Shown here piece after piece: positions 54,898 through 64,000 of a stretch of 64,000 nucleotides of DNA. Origin of the DNA: Allobranchiibius sp. CTAmp26 (lineage in GTDB: Bacteria; Actinomycetota; Actinomycetes; Actinomycetales; Dermatophilaceae). The translations under genes and the position numbers were made by a program. The stretch covers positions 267,060 to 331,059 of the forward strand of contig NZ_JAGEKR010000012.1 of the NCBI RefSeq assembly GCF_017565405.1. Direction: 5' to 3'. Position 1 is the stretch's first letter; each line of letters opens with the position of its first letter. The notes beneath the pieces are model-generated. The model searched no databases. It saw only the letters and a program-made list of their open reading frames with translations, and was not told the origin of the DNA.

Positions 54898-55745
54898 GCT
54901 ACCTGCTCGCCCTGGTCTCGAGCCTGGTGTGGGGCAGCTCCGACTTCGTCGGGGGCCTGCTCACACGGCGCGCGCACGCCGTGCAGGTGGTCTTCACGTC
55001 GCAGGTCGGCGGCCTGATCATCACCTGCGTGGCGATGGTGGTCGCCGTCGGCACCGGGCACGGACCTCAGGGCGGCCTCTGGCCGGTGTACGGCGCGTTC
55101 GCCGGGCTCTGCGGGTGCGTCGGACTGTGCGCGTTCTACGCGGCGCTGTCGTCCGGGACGATGGGCGTGGTCTCGCCGATCGCGGCTCTCGGGGCGATCG
55201 TTCCGGTGATCCTCGGGGTGCTCGGTGGCGAGCGCATCGGTCTGTTGACCGGTGTCGGCATGGCCCTGGCGCTCGCCGGTGCCGCGCTCGCCTCGGGGCC
55301 GGAGCTGTCCGGCGAGGTCGCACGCCGGCCGCTCGGCCTCGCCGTCGTCGCGGCCGTCGGTTTCGGTCTCGCGCTGTATCTCCTGCACCAGGCGAGCCGC
55401 ACCAGCGTGCTCGGCGGCCTCTGGGCGATGCGCGTGACAAGCATCGTGGCCCTCGGACTGCTCCTCGCGGTCTGGCGGACCCGGCCGGGCGGCATCCCGG
55501 GCCCGCACCTGCGCAAGCGGCTGATCCCCGTGACGATGCTCGCGGGCACCGGTGACCTCAGCGCCAACGCGCTCTTCGGAATCGCCTCCACCAGTGGCGC
55601 GGTCGGGGTGGGGAGTGTGCTCGGCTCGCTCTACCCGGTGATGACGCTGCTGCTGGCGCGCGGGGTGCTGCACGAACGACTGCGTCGGGTGCAGCTCATC
55701 GGGGTGGTGTGCGCCGTCGCCGGGGTTGCCCTCACCGTGTCCTGA
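54894..55745 (+). CDS. EamA/DMT-superfamily transporter
   Basis: 283 aa with about ten membrane helices in two EamA repeats (LLALVSSLVWGSSDFVGGLL and, in the second half, VGSVLGSLYPVMTLLLARGVLHE). The motif VSPIAALGAIVPVILGVLGGE is typical. Substrate unknown; coupling to the PEP-mutase-family gene may mean it exports that enzyme's product or a precursor. A tandem-repeat region begins directly after its stop. Confidence 0.87.
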   Translation: MSYLLALVSSLVWGSSDFVGGLLTRRAHAVQVVFTSQVGGLIITCVAMVVAVGTGHGPQGGLWPVYGAFAGLCGCVGLCAFYAALSSGTMGVVSPIAALGAIVPVILGVLGGERIGLLTGVGMALALAGAALASGPELSGEVARRPLGLAVVAAVGFGLALYLLHQASRTSVLGGLWAMRVTSIVALGLLLAVWRTRPGGIPGPHLRKRLIPVTMLAGTGDLSANALFGIASTSGAVGVGSVLGSLYPVMTLLLARGVLHERLRRVQLIGVVCAVAGVALTVS

Positions 55746-55758
55746 ACGACGCGTCGTA

Positions 55759-56192
55759 CGTTTCGGGCCGAGCGGGCCGAAACGAGAGCATGGACGGGCG
55801 CTGTGGGTGCGTTCGGGGCCGAGCGGGCCGAAACGAGAGCGCGGACGGGCAGCGCGCGTGCGTTTGGGACCGAGCGGGCCGAAACGAGAGCGCGGACGGG
55901 CAGCGCGGGTGCGTTCGGGGCCGAGCGGGCCGAAACGAGGGCATGGACGGGCGCTGCGCGTGCGTTTGGGACCGAGCGGGCTCAAACGAGGGCACGGACG
56001 GGCGCTGCGCGTGCGTTTGGGGCCGCGCGGGCCGAAACGAGGGCATGGACGGGCGCTGCGCGTGCGTTTGGGACCGAGCGGGCCGAAACGAGAGCGCGGA
56101 CGGGCAGCGCGGGTGCGTTCGGGGCCGCGCGGGCCCAAACGAGGGCATGGACGGGCGCTGCGCGTGCGTTCAGGGCCGAGCGGGCCGAAACG
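55759..56192. repeat. 51-bp minisatellite, eight full copies plus a partial ninth
   Basis: Units start at 55759, 55810, 55861, 55912, 55963, 56014, 56065 and 56116, each exactly 51 bp, then 26 bp of a ninth. Each unit opens with an inverted repeat of the type CGTTTCGG-N10-CCGAAACG. The array is flanked by CGTACGTTTCGG (55755-55766) and its exact complement CCGAAACGTACG (56185-56196). Because 51 is divisible by 3, several frames stay open on both strands, but no start/RBS or codon bias supports a gene. Confidence 0.9.
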
Positions 56193-56198
56193 TACGGT

Positions 56199-56447
56199 GT
56201 AGCGCCGACAACCGACTGAACAGCGCAAGGCGACGGCAGCGTTCCTGGTCCAGGCCGTCTGAAGACCGGCAGCCGACGCAGGAAAGTAACCGTGGCGCCG
56301 ACAACCGACCCGACCCGCCGGCAGCCGACGTAGGAAAGTGACCGTGGCGCCGACAACCGACCCGACCCGCCGGCAGCCGACGTAGGAAAGTGACCGTGGC
56401 GCCGACAACCGACCGGACCCGCCGGCAGCCGACGTAGGAAAGTGGCC
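56199..56447. repeat. 52-bp tandem repeat, three near-identical copies plus a diverged one
   Basis: Copies start at 56292, 56344 and 56396; the first two are identical and the third differs at two positions (near 56415 and 56445). A diverged copy with an internal insertion begins at 56199 (GTAGCGCCGACAACCGAC). Consensus opens GTGGCGCCGACAACCGACCC. Together with the 51-bp array it fills the gap 55746-56533, in which I see no gene. Since 52 is not divisible by 3, coding is unlikely. Confidence 0.88.
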
Positions 56448-56533
56448 ACACGCCCGACAACGCAGGTGACCTACCGACGCCGGACACGGCCGGATGGTCC
56501 TGGACAGGTCGGCACGCGTGGAAGGATCGCGGC

Positions 56534-57580
56534 GTGACCTCCCAGGGCCCCGACACCGAGCTGCCCCTCCTCATTCGCGCCGCGCGCGGGCTGGAGGTCG
56601 AGCGCACCCCTGTCTGGTTCATGCGCCAGGCCGGGCGGTCGCTGCCGGAGTACCGCGCGCTGCGCGAGGGCATCCCGATGCTGCAGGCCTGCCGCACACC
56701 CGACCTGGTCACCGAGATCACCGTTCAGCCGGTACGCCGCCACGGGGTCGACGCCGCGATCTTCTTCAGCGACATCGTGGTGCCGCTCGCCGCTGCCGGG
56801 GTCGACCTGGACATCGTGCCTGGTGTCGGCCCGGTCGTCGCGTCGCCGATCCGCGACCGAGCGGCCGTCGAGGCGCTCCCGTCGCTGAGCGCCGAGCAGG
56901 TGCCCGACATCGCGCAGGCGGTCCGGCAGACGGTCGCAGAGCTGAATGGTGTGCCGCTGATCGGCTTCGCCGGAGCGCCGTTCACGCTGGCCAGTTACCT
57001 GGTCGAAGGCGGCCCGTCGCGCAACCACGAGCACACAAAAGCCCTGATGCACGGCGATCCGCAGACGTGGGATCTGTTGTGCAGCAAGCTCGCTGCCATC
57101 GCCACGACGTATCTGCGGGTGCAGATCGAGGCTGGCGCGAGCGCCGTCCAGCTCTTCGACTCCTGGGTCGGCGCGCTGTCTCGGGAGGACTACGTGCGCT
57201 ACGTGCAGCCGCACTCGGCGGCTGTCCTCGCCGGCGTGGCCGACCTCGGCGTCCCTCGGATCCACTTCGGCGTGGGCACCGGGGAACTGCTGACAGTGAT
57301 GGGGGAGGCGGGCGCCGATGTGGTCGGCGTCGACTTCCGGGTGCCGTTGGACGAGGCTAACGCGCGCCTCGGTGGTCGCTACCCGCTCCAGGGCAACCTC
57401 GACCCCGCCTTGCTCTTCGCCCCCTGGAAGCCGCTGGAGCGGTCCATCGACGCCATCCTGGATGCCGGGCGGGCTGCTCCCGGGCACATCTTCAATCTGG
57501 GGCACGGCGTCCTTCCGGACACCGATCCCGACGTGATCACACGGGTTGTGCAGCGGGTGCACACTCGCTCGGCGCGCTGA
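56534..57580 (+). CDS. hemE: Uroporphyrinogen decarboxylase
   Basis: 348 aa. Converts uroporphyrinogen III to coproporphyrinogen III. Signature 1 [15 protein letters not shown] and signature 2 region [17 protein letters not shown], plus [13 protein letters not shown] with a substrate-site Asp, identify it. GTG 56534 follows GGAAGG by 8 bp. Its product is the substrate of CgoX encoded at 61808, and the two are split by three unrelated genes. Its 3' end overlaps the convergent yczE-like gene by 44 bp. Confidence 0.95.
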   Translation: MTSQGPDTELPLLIRAARGLEVERTPVWFMRQAGRSLPEYRALREGIPMLQACRTPDLVTEITVQPVRRHGVDAAIFFSDIVVPLAAAGVDLDIVPGVGPVVASPIRDRAAVEALPSLSAEQVPDIAQAVRQTVAELNGVPLIGFAGAPFTLASYLVEGGPSRNHEHTKALMHGDPQTWDLLCSKLAAIATTYLRVQIEAGASAVQLFDSWVGALSREDYVRYVQPHSAAVLAGVADLGVPRIHFGVGTGELLTVMGEAGADVVGVDFRVPLDEANARLGGRYPLQGNLDPALLFAPWKPLERSIDAILDAGRAAPGHIFNLGHGVLPDTDPDVITRVVQRVHTRSAR

Positions 57581-58238
57581 GCGGGACGTCCAACCGCACG
57601 ATGCACCACGGCAGGAACGCCTGCACCAGCGGACCGATCGCCACGGCGTAGGCGAGCGTGCCGACCCCGACCACGCCGCCCATCAGCCAGCCTGTGCCGA
57701 GGACGGTCAGCTCGAGCGCGGTCCGCACCAGTCGCAGGCTGAGCCCGGTGCGCCGGTGCAGGCCGGTCATCAACCCGTCGCGCGGCCCGGGTCCGAGCTG
57801 GGCGCCGATGTAGAGCGCGCCGCCTGCGCCGTTCACGACCAATCCGAGCGCGAAAACCGTTATCTGAGTGAGCAGTCCGTGCATCGTCGGGATGACGGCG
57901 AGCGCGATGTTGGTGGCGATGCCGATCCAGATCGCGTTCGCGATCGTGCCCAGACCGGGCCACTGCCGCAGCGGGATCCACAACAGCAACACCGGGATGC
58001 TGACCACGATGACCGCGGTGCCGAGATCCATCCCGGTCAACTTCGCGACGCCGTAGTGGAAGACGTCCCACGGGTCCAGGCCGAGGCCCGCGCGCACGAA
58101 CATGCCCATCGCGACGCCGTACATCGTGAGGCCCGTGAAGAGCTGGACGATCCGACGCGGCAGCCGGCCGGCGCGCAACTGACCCATCGGCGTCAGCGCA
58201 GCGAGGGCGGTTCGTCGAGATCGTGGGGGTGCGGTCAT
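57537..58238 (-). CDS. YczE/YitT-family membrane protein
   Basis: 233 aa with five to six membrane helices; [33 protein letters not shown] and [24 protein letters not shown] are hallmark YczE stretches. Transport role unknown. It is divergent from a MocR-type regulator; this YczE-MocR (YczR) pairing is known in actinobacteria and Bacillus relatives, so the regulator probably controls it. Confidence 0.87.
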   Translation of the reverse strand: MTAPPRSRRTALAALTPMGQLRAGRLPRRIVQLFTGLTMYGVAMGMFVRAGLGLDPWDVFHYGVAKLTGMDLGTAVIVVSIPVLLLWIPLRQWPGLGTIANAIWIGIATNIALAVIPTMHGLLTQITVFALGLVVNGAGGALYIGAQLGPGPRDGLMTGLHRRTGLSLRLVRTALELTVLGTGWLMGGVVGVGTLAYAVAIGPLVQAFLPWCIVRLDVPLSAPSECAPAAQPV

Positions 58239-58258
58239 CGTGCTAGTTTCGCAGCAAG

Positions 58259-58279
58259 TGGCCTTTCGAAGAAGGGCCA
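58259..58279. promoter_or_regulatory. Candidate MocR (YczR-like) operator
   Basis: TGGCCTTT (58259-58266) and AAGGGCCA (58272-58279) are inverted arms matching at seven of eight positions, in the 62-bp divergent gap between yczE and the MocR gene. The location fits control of both genes. Confidence 0.5.
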
Positions 58280-58300
58280 ATCTGCACAAGGTGGATTCCT

Positions 58301-59731
58301 ATGCAGCACATCACCGGTCGGCGGCTCACGACGCTGCTGGGCGACCCGGATCCGGGCCGGCCGGCGTACCTCTGGCTGGCGGACGGCATCCACGGTCTGG
58401 TCGCCGACGGTCGCCTGCTGCACGGCACCCGGCTGCCGAGCGAGCGCGAGCTGGTCGACGCGGTCGGCGCCAGCCGAACGACCGTGACTCGCGCGTACGC
58501 GGTGTTGGGGGAGCGCGGGTACGCCGTCGCGCGGCGGGGGTCGGGCACGGTCGTGCAGCTGCCCGGCGGGCCGGTCGCCGGCGGCGGCGAGCCGCTGCCC
58601 GGATGGGAGCAGGACGACAGCGCGGGCGATGTGATCGACCTGCGCCGTGCCGCGCAGGCGGCGCCGCCCGGACTGCGCGAGGCGCTGGAGGTCGCGACCG
58701 CGCGACTGCCCGCGTACATCGGCGGCGCCGGGTACTTCCCGCTCGGGGTGCCCGAGCTGCGCGAGCTGATCGCCGCGCGGTACGTCGAGCGCGGCGTGCC
58801 CACCGACCCCTCGCAGATCTTCGTAACCTCGGGTGCACTGTCCGCACTGGTGGCGGTGTTCCGGGCGGTCGTCGGTCGCGGCGACCGGGTCGTGATCGAG
58901 TCACCGACGTACGCGCACTCCGTCGGGGCCCTGCGGCACACGGGAGCACGCCTCGTACCGGTGCCGATCGGGCCGACCGAGATCGATCCCGAGGCACGCG
59001 ACCAGGCGCTGGCCGCGGGCGCTGCCGCGATGCTCGCCTTGCCGGACTTCCACAACCCGACCGGGTTGTCGCTCGACGACGCCGACCGTGCCCGGTTGGC
59101 CCGGGGCTGGCAGCGACACGGCGTGGTCGGCATCGTCGACGAGACGCTGACCGAGGTGTGGCTCGACGAAGCACCCGACGTCCTGCCGATGGCGGCCCAC
59201 AGCCGCGGCTGCGTGAGCGTCGGGAGCGCCAGCAAGACGTTCTGGGGCGGCCTGCGGATCGGCTGGATCCGAGCACCGCGGGAGCTCGTCGGTGCGATCG
59301 CCGCAGCACGTGCCACTCTCGACCTGGGGGCGCCGGTGCTGGAGCAGCTGATCACGGCCGAGCTCATGCGCACCAGTGCGACGTTGCACCCGGACAGTCG
59401 TGCCGGGCTCATCGAGAGTCGCGCTGCGCTGTTGCAGCTTCGAGATGCATTGCCGGAGTGGGAGGTTCGCGTGCCGTCCGGCGGCCTGTCGCTGTGGTGG
59501 CGGATGCCCCGCCCGCGCGCGACCCGCGTGGCCGCGATCGCGCGGGAGCACGGCGTCCTGCTCGACCCAGGGTCGACCCAGGCGGTGCAGGGGCGCGGAT
59601 TGGAGCACTACGTCCGTACGCCGTTCGCCTTGGCGGACGCCGCGAGCGCGGCCGTGCCGGTGCTGGTGCAGGCGTGGGAGCAGGTGGTCCGGGAGGACGC
59701 AGGGTCGCGCAGCACAGGTCCGTCGCGCTGA
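58301..59731 (+). CDS. MocR-type GntR regulator with aminotransferase domain (YczR-like)
   Basis: 476 aa. N-terminal GntR winged helix (LPSERELVDAVGASRTTVTRAYAVLGERGYAVARRGSGT, about 47-86), a linker, then a fold-I aminotransferase domain: PDFHNPTGLS, IVDETLTEVW and the PLP-binding Lys in SVGSASKTFWGGLRIGW. AGGTGG precedes the ATG by 6 bp. It likely binds PLP as effector and regulates the divergent yczE gene. Confidence 0.9.
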   Translation: MQHITGRRLTTLLGDPDPGRPAYLWLADGIHGLVADGRLLHGTRLPSERELVDAVGASRTTVTRAYAVLGERGYAVARRGSGTVVQLPGGPVAGGGEPLPGWEQDDSAGDVIDLRRAAQAAPPGLREALEVATARLPAYIGGAGYFPLGVPELRELIAARYVERGVPTDPSQIFVTSGALSALVAVFRAVVGRGDRVVIESPTYAHSVGALRHTGARLVPVPIGPTEIDPEARDQALAAGAAAMLALPDFHNPTGLSLDDADRARLARGWQRHGVVGIVDETLTEVWLDEAPDVLPMAAHSRGCVSVGSASKTFWGGLRIGWIRAPRELVGAIAAARATLDLGAPVLEQLITAELMRTSATLHPDSRAGLIESRAALLQLRDALPEWEVRVPSGGLSLWWRMPRPRATRVAAIAREHGVLLDPGSTQAVQGRGLEHYVRTPFALADAASAAVPVLVQAWEQVVREDAGSRSTGPSR

Positions 59732-59843
59732 TCCGCTCACGCGACGCGGATCGTGAGTAGCTTGGGTGGAGCTCGGCAACAGCAGCTGGATCGTCGGCGT
59801 CGGCGATCCACGGGACAGCGTCGTCACCGTGAAGAGGCACAGC

Positions 59844-61727
59844 ATGAGGTCAACGAATCAGCGCCACCACCTCGGATGGATCCACGCGGCCATGGTGGCG
59901 GTGGTGGCGTTGGCACTCGGGACTCCCGTGGTCACCGCGAGCCCGGCGACCGCGTCGTCGCCGCACGCGCAGCACGGCGCCGGCCCGGCGCGTACGGCGC
60001 CGAGGCCGGTGATCGACGCCAACTTCGCCGATCCGGACATCCTGCGGGTCGGGCGCGTCTATCACGCCTACGCCACCAACTCCGGGGGCAAGAACATCCA
60101 GCATGAGACGTCGACGGACCTCGTGCACTGGACCGCCCGGCCGGACGCCCTGCCGACGCTGGGCGACTGGACCGGGCCGTGCAGCTTCACCCCGGGCGGG
60201 GCCACTGACCACTGCGTCTGGGCGCCGGACGTCTCGGCGGTGCCCGGCGGCTACGCGATGTACTACACGGCGCGCGACGCGCTGGCCCCTCGGCAGTGCA
60301 TCGGGATGGCGTTCTCGACCTCGCCCGACGGTCCGTTCACCTCCGTCGGGAGTGAGCCGCTGGTCTGCCCCGACGGGCAGCGCGGCACCACCGACCTCGG
60401 CGGCGCGATCGACCCGTCGACCTACGTGGAGAACGGACACCGCTACCTGCTGTGGAAGGCCGACGGCAACTGCTGCTCGCTGCCGGCGACCATCTACCTG
60501 CAGCCGCTGTCCGCCGACGGCCGCACGCTGACCGGTCCGCCGACCAAGCTGATCTCCAACGACCTTGCCTTCGAGGGACACGTCGTGGAGGCGCCGACGC
60601 TGGTCAAACATGCCGGCACCTACTACCTCTTCTTCTCGGCGAACGACTTCGGCGGCGGCAACTACCGCACCGGATACGCCACTGCGACCTCCCTCACCGG
60701 GCCCTTCACGCAGTCGCACACCGAGCTGATGACCACCGATCTGTTCCACGGCACCGTGATCGGGCCGGGCGGGCAGGATGTGATCACGGCCGCGGACGGC
60801 AGCACGAAGATCGTCTTCCACGGGTGGGACCCGACGTACAGCTATCGCGCGATGTACGTCAGCGGGCTGAGTTGGTCACCCAGCGGGGTGCCGAGCGTCG
60901 ACAGCGCCGACACGCGCTATCAGGCGGAGGACGGGGTCATCACGGACGCCCGCGTCGTGAACGACGTCACCGCCTCCGGTGAGGCCAAGGTCGGCAACCT
61001 CGACAACTCGGACAGTTCTGTCACAGTGCGGATCGCCGCGGACCACAGTGGTCCCGCGACGCTCGGCATCCGGTACGACAACGGCTCGCGTGACGCCTCG
61101 GGCAACGGGGTCGCGGCTACCGACAAGGTCGTGGTGAACGGACGATCCGCCGGGACCGTCACGTTGCGCAACACAGCGTGGGGGAACTGGTCGATGACCC
61201 CGTACAACGTGCACCTGCACCGGGGTTGGAACACCGTGACCCTGACCAAGGCGACGTACTACGCGGAGATCGACGCGATCGACCTCTACCGCAGTCCGGT
61301 GGCGCCGGACCGTACGCCGACCGGGCCGCCGCCGGGTGTGACGCCGACGCGCTACGAGGCGGAGGACGGCTCAGTCGTCGACGCGCGAGTCATCGCTGAT
61401 CCCAGTGCATCTGGTGGGGCGAAGGTCGGTGGTCTGGACAACGCGGACAGCTCGGTCACGCTCACCATCCAGCGAGCCCGCGCGGGCCGCGCCCTGCTGG
61501 GGATCCGCTTCGGCAACGGTTCGCTCGACCGCAGCGGATACCCCGTCGCCTCGAGCGATCTGGTCACCGTCGACGGGCGGCGCACCGCCGACGTGACCTT
61601 CCCCAACACCACCTGGGACAACTGGTCGACCGTCTACTACCCGGTGCAGCTGCACCGTGGCAGCAACACCGTCACGTTCACGAAGTCGACCTTCTACGCG
61701 GAGCTCGACGCGGTCGACGTCTACTGA
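59844..61727 (+). CDS. Secreted GH43-family glycosidase with two CBM6/35-like modules
   Basis: 627 aa. Signal peptide (about 1-40, VVALALGTPVVTASPATA). Five-bladed GH43 domain (about 50-345): base Asp in DANFADPDIL, second Asp in VWAPDVSAV and acid Glu in VVEAPTLVKHAGTYYLFFSAN. Then two carbohydrate-binding repeats starting YQAEDGVITDARVV and YEAEDGSVVDARVI, each with a GLDN/NLDN(S/A)DSSVT segment. Probably attacks arabinan or xylan-type glycans outside the cell. ATG 59844 is preferred (GAGG upstream). Confidence 0.87.
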   Translation: MRSTNQRHHLGWIHAAMVAVVALALGTPVVTASPATASSPHAQHGAGPARTAPRPVIDANFADPDILRVGRVYHAYATNSGGKNIQHETSTDLVHWTARPDALPTLGDWTGPCSFTPGGATDHCVWAPDVSAVPGGYAMYYTARDALAPRQCIGMAFSTSPDGPFTSVGSEPLVCPDGQRGTTDLGGAIDPSTYVENGHRYLLWKADGNCCSLPATIYLQPLSADGRTLTGPPTKLISNDLAFEGHVVEAPTLVKHAGTYYLFFSANDFGGGNYRTGYATATSLTGPFTQSHTELMTTDLFHGTVIGPGGQDVITAADGSTKIVFHGWDPTYSYRAMYVSGLSWSPSGVPSVDSADTRYQAEDGVITDARVVNDVTASGEAKVGNLDNSDSSVTVRIAADHSGPATLGIRYDNGSRDASGNGVAATDKVVVNGRSAGTVTLRNTAWGNWSMTPYNVHLHRGWNTVTLTKATYYAEIDAIDLYRSPVAPDRTPTGPPPGVTPTRYEAEDGSVVDARVIADPSASGGAKVGGLDNADSSVTLTIQRARAGRALLGIRFGNGSLDRSGYPVASSDLVTVDGRRTADVTFPNTTWDNWSTVYYPVQLHRGSNTVTFTKSTFYAELDAVDVY

Positions 61728-61807
61728 TCCGCGCAGGTCGTCCGGCGGTGCCCGACGACTGGCGGGCGCTGCCCGGGCGTACGTGACGGGCTGCCAGGCT
61801 TGGCCCC

Positions 61808-63211
61808 ATGAGCACGATCGCGATCGTCGGCGGTGGCATCACCGGGCTGGCCGCTGCATGGCACCTGGCGACTCGGCACCCCGGTCACGAGGTCGTGCTG
61901 CTGGAGAGCACGTCGCGGCTCGGCGGCAAACTCGACTCCATCCGGGTGGCCGGGCACGTGGTCGACGGCGGCGCCGAATCGGTCCTGGCGCGGCGGCCCG
62001 AGGCCCTGGAGTTGCTGTCCGAGATCGACGCGCCACTGGTGCATCCGGAGCGATTCCCCGCGAGCCTCTGGAGCCGGGGGCAGTTGACGCCTATGCCCGC
62101 GGGCACCCTGATGGGGGTGCCGTCCGACCCGTCGTCGCTGCACGGCCTGCTGACCGAGGACGAGATCGAACGGGTACGCGAGGAACGGGCCGTGGACCTT
62201 CACGGCACCGACATCGGCATCGGCGACCTGGTCGAACGCGCCTGTGGCAGTGCGGTCGTCGACCGTCTGGTCGAACCGTTGCTCGGCGGGGTGTACGCCG
62301 GTCACGCGCGTGCGCTGTCCGCGCGCGCGTGCATGCCGGCGCTCTGGGAGGCAGCCGTCGACGGTCGGTCGCTGCTGCAGACCGCGGCTCGTGCCGCGGA
62401 GGCGGGCTCCGCACGCCGGGACGAGCCGGTCTTCGCCGCCATCGCCGGGGGGCTCGGCACCCTTCCGGCGCGCCTGGCCGACGCGGCGCGGGGCGCAGGA
62501 GTCACGATCCGGACCGGTGCGGTCGTGTCCGAGCTGACCGCCGAGGGCACGGGGTGGCGGCTGCGGCTCACCGGTCCGGGCTCGGGTGCGGGCACGGGCG
62601 AGCCCATGCCGGCCTCGACCCTGCACGCCGACGCCGTGCTGCTCGCCACGCCAGCGGCGCCGACGGCCCGGCTGCTGAGCAGCGCCGCGCCGGATGCGGC
62701 AGTCGGACTGCGCACCATCGAGTACGCGTCGATGGCGTTGGTGACCTTCGCGTTCCGCGCCTCGGACAGCGCACCGTTCGAGGGGACGACCGGATTCCTG
62801 GTGCCCCCGGTCGACGGCGCGCAGATTAAGGCGTCCACGTTCAGCAGCAGCAAGTGGCCGTGGCTCACGCAGGCGGTGCCGGACCTGCGGTTCGTGCGGG
62901 TCTCCCTCGGGCGACACGGCGAGGAGCGGGTGCTGCACCACGACGACGCGGAGCTGACCCGGATCGGGCTGACGGATCTACGGCGCGTCGTGGGTCCGGT
63001 GCTCGAACCGGTCGATGCGCAGGTCCGCCGCTGGGGTGGCGGCCTGCCGCAGTACGCGGTGGGTCACGTCGACACGGTCGCCTCGATCCGCGCAGCCACG
63101 GCCGCGCACCCGACGCTCGCACTGGCCGGTGCGGCGTACGACGGGGTCGGGATCCCGGCCTGCATCGCGTCCGCGCGTAGGGCGGCCGAGGAGCTGGTCA
63201 CCCGGCTGTGA
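61808..63211 (+). CDS. cgoX (hemY): Coproporphyrinogen III oxidase, HemY type
   Basis: 467-aa FAD enzyme. N-terminal dinucleotide site [17 protein letters not shown] and the second Glu in [34 protein letters not shown], then C-terminal FAD site [27 protein letters not shown]. In actinobacteria this family makes coproporphyrin III. hemQ follows 31 bp later, supporting the coproporphyrin-dependent route. Confidence 0.93.
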   Translation: MSTIAIVGGGITGLAAAWHLATRHPGHEVVLLESTSRLGGKLDSIRVAGHVVDGGAESVLARRPEALELLSEIDAPLVHPERFPASLWSRGQLTPMPAGTLMGVPSDPSSLHGLLTEDEIERVREERAVDLHGTDIGIGDLVERACGSAVVDRLVEPLLGGVYAGHARALSARACMPALWEAAVDGRSLLQTAARAAEAGSARRDEPVFAAIAGGLGTLPARLADAARGAGVTIRTGAVVSELTAEGTGWRLRLTGPGSGAGTGEPMPASTLHADAVLLATPAAPTARLLSSAAPDAAVGLRTIEYASMALVTFAFRASDSAPFEGTTGFLVPPVDGAQIKASTFSSSKWPWLTQAVPDLRFVRVSLGRHGEERVLHHDDAELTRIGLTDLRRVVGPVLEPVDAQVRRWGGGLPQYAVGHVDTVASIRAATAAHPTLALAGAAYDGVGIPACIASARRAAEELVTRL

Positions 63212-63242
63212 GGCGTGCGGGCGACGTTGGGACGATGGAGCC

Positions 63243-63956
63243 ATGACGCACCACGAGAACCCGCAGCCGACCACCGAGCAGGCCGAGCAGATCAACTCCT
63301 CGATCCGCTACACCATGTACTCGGTGTTCAAGGTCGCCCGCGAACTCCCCGCAGATCGTGCCGAGCTGATCGTTGAGACCGCGGCGTTCGTCAAGGGGCT
63401 GGACGCCGAGGGCGTCGTCGTCCGCGGCATGTACGACGTGTCCGGGCTGCGCGCCGACTCCGACCTGCTCGTGTGGTGGCACGCCGAGACGATCGAGGCG
63501 CTGCAGGCGGCGTACAAGGGCTTTCTCGCGACGCCGCTCGGGCGGCACCTGGACGGTTTCTGGTCCAACGTCGGGCTGCACCGGCCGGCGGAGTTCAACC
63601 GTGGCCACGTGCCGGCGTTCCTCGCGGGGGAGCCGGCCAAGCGGTACATCTGCGTCTACCCGTTCGTGCGGTCCTACGACTGGTACCTGCTGCCGGAGGA
63701 CGAGCGCCGCACGATGCTGCGCGACCACGGCCTCGCGGCGCGCGACTTCGCCGACGTCCGCGCCAACACCGTGGCGTCGTTCGCGCTCGGCGACTACGAG
63801 TGGCTGCTGGCGTTCGAGGCTGACGAACTGCACCGGATCGTGGACCTGATGCGGGCGTTGCGCGAAACCGAGGCGCGTCGCCACGTGCGCGAGGAGCTGC
63901 CGTTCTTCACCGGCCCGCAGACCAGCGTCGCCGACTTCGCGAACGCGCTGCGCTGA
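63243..63956 (+). CDS. hemQ (chdC): Coproheme decarboxylase HemQ
   Basis: 237 aa, chlorite-dismutase-family fold. Removes two propionates from coproheme to give haem b, the last step of the coproporphyrin pathway. The proximal His is in [10 protein letters not shown], and the catalytic-Tyr region [20 protein letters not shown] is intact. ATG follows a GGAG. With hemE, cgoX and the distant ferrochelatase this gives the pathway's last four steps. Confidence 0.93.
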   Translation: MTHHENPQPTTEQAEQINSSIRYTMYSVFKVARELPADRAELIVETAAFVKGLDAEGVVVRGMYDVSGLRADSDLLVWWHAETIEALQAAYKGFLATPLGRHLDGFWSNVGLHRPAEFNRGHVPAFLAGEPAKRYICVYPFVRSYDWYLLPEDERRTMLRDHGLAARDFADVRANTVASFALGDYEWLLAFEADELHRIVDLMRALRETEARRHVREELPFFTGPQTSVADFANALR

Positions 63957-63974
63957 CGCCGGACCCCGCACACA

Positions 63975-64000
63975 GCGAAAGGGTCGCGGCGCGCTCCATG
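63975..64000 (+). terminator. Left arm of a terminator, cut by window end
   Basis: GCGAAAGGGTCGCGGCGCGC after the hemQ stop resembles the left arm of the terminator at 29256 (GCGAAAGGGCGCGC). The matching right arm would lie beyond the window. Confidence 0.3.

Noticed and set aside
55759..56447. Possible CRISPR array
   Set aside because: Units are contiguous whole-unit repeats without unique spacers, and no cas genes are present.
55709..56449. Several overlapping open frames on both strands encoding 17-residue repeats
   Set aside because: They arise because the 51-bp unit is a multiple of three without stops. No ribosome-binding site or consistent codon-position bias favours one frame.

Overview
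The window is chromosomal DNA from a high-GC actinobacterium. Evidence: G/C-ending codons, GTG starts, many 1-4 bp start/stop overlaps, and actinobacterial signature proteins (SepH/DUF3071, DUF3000, DUF3710, DUF4193, DUF5998, a coproporphyrin-type ferrochelatase with C-terminal cysteines, HemQ, two ClpP paralogues). The gene mix suits Micrococcales, perhaps Dermacoccaceae or Intrasporangiaceae; that placement is inference. No rRNA, tRNA, CRISPR array or transposase was seen.

Layout. 1-5642: LacI regulator (cut by the window edge) divergent from a complete sugar ABC importer (lipoprotein, two permeases, ATPase). 5680-12095: secreted nuclease, tandem-duplicated HAD phosphatase, FMN hydroxyacid oxidase, nitroreductase and acyl-CoA synthetase. 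12251-18792: ECF sigma factor translationally coupled to a membrane Asp-box protein, a GNAT/acyl-CoA-synthetase fusion, DUF5998 and an alkaline-phosphatase-like enzyme. 18850-20830: an AT-rich island with one DUF262/HNH (GmrSD-like) gene. 20877-29218: thymidine kinase, MFS transporter, SepH, ferrochelatase, inositol-phosphatase-like enzyme, DUF4193, dUTPase, DUF3710 and an OB-fold protein. 29316-34085: potassium locus (two TrkA proteins divergent from a KimA-like permease) with an RNA methyltransferase. 34276-43464: aconitase, ArsR/SRPBCC pair, NCS1 permease plus cysteine hydrolase, DXP synthase and formaldehyde dehydrogenase. 43690-48371: GNAT, Xre regulator facing a clpP pair, GDPD and an HTH-MurA fusion. 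48535-53864: fadB/fadA beta-oxidation pair, RNase D and DUF3000. 54088-63956: PEP-mutase-family enzyme, DMT transporter, two minisatellites, then hemE, yczE/MocR, GH43 and the late haem genes cgoX and hemQ.

How genes connect. hemE, cgoX and hemQ together with the distant ferrochelatase give most of the coproporphyrin-dependent haem route. TrkA/TrkA/KimA-like form a potassium-uptake unit. fadA-fadB form one beta-oxidation operon. The Xre regulator and clpP pair look like a ClgR/PopR-type proteolysis unit.

Most unusual: (1) an Xre-HTH domain fused to a MurA-type enzyme with a perfect 18-bp palindrome next to its start; (2) a 51-bp minisatellite of eight full copies and a partial ninth, bounded by the two arms of one 12-bp inverted repeat, followed by a separate 52-bp array; (3) dispersed long palindromes in many intergenic gaps, some sharing sequence; (4) the AT-rich DUF262/HNH gene as a probable acquired restriction gene; (5) a 20-bp perfect palindrome upstream of aconitase.
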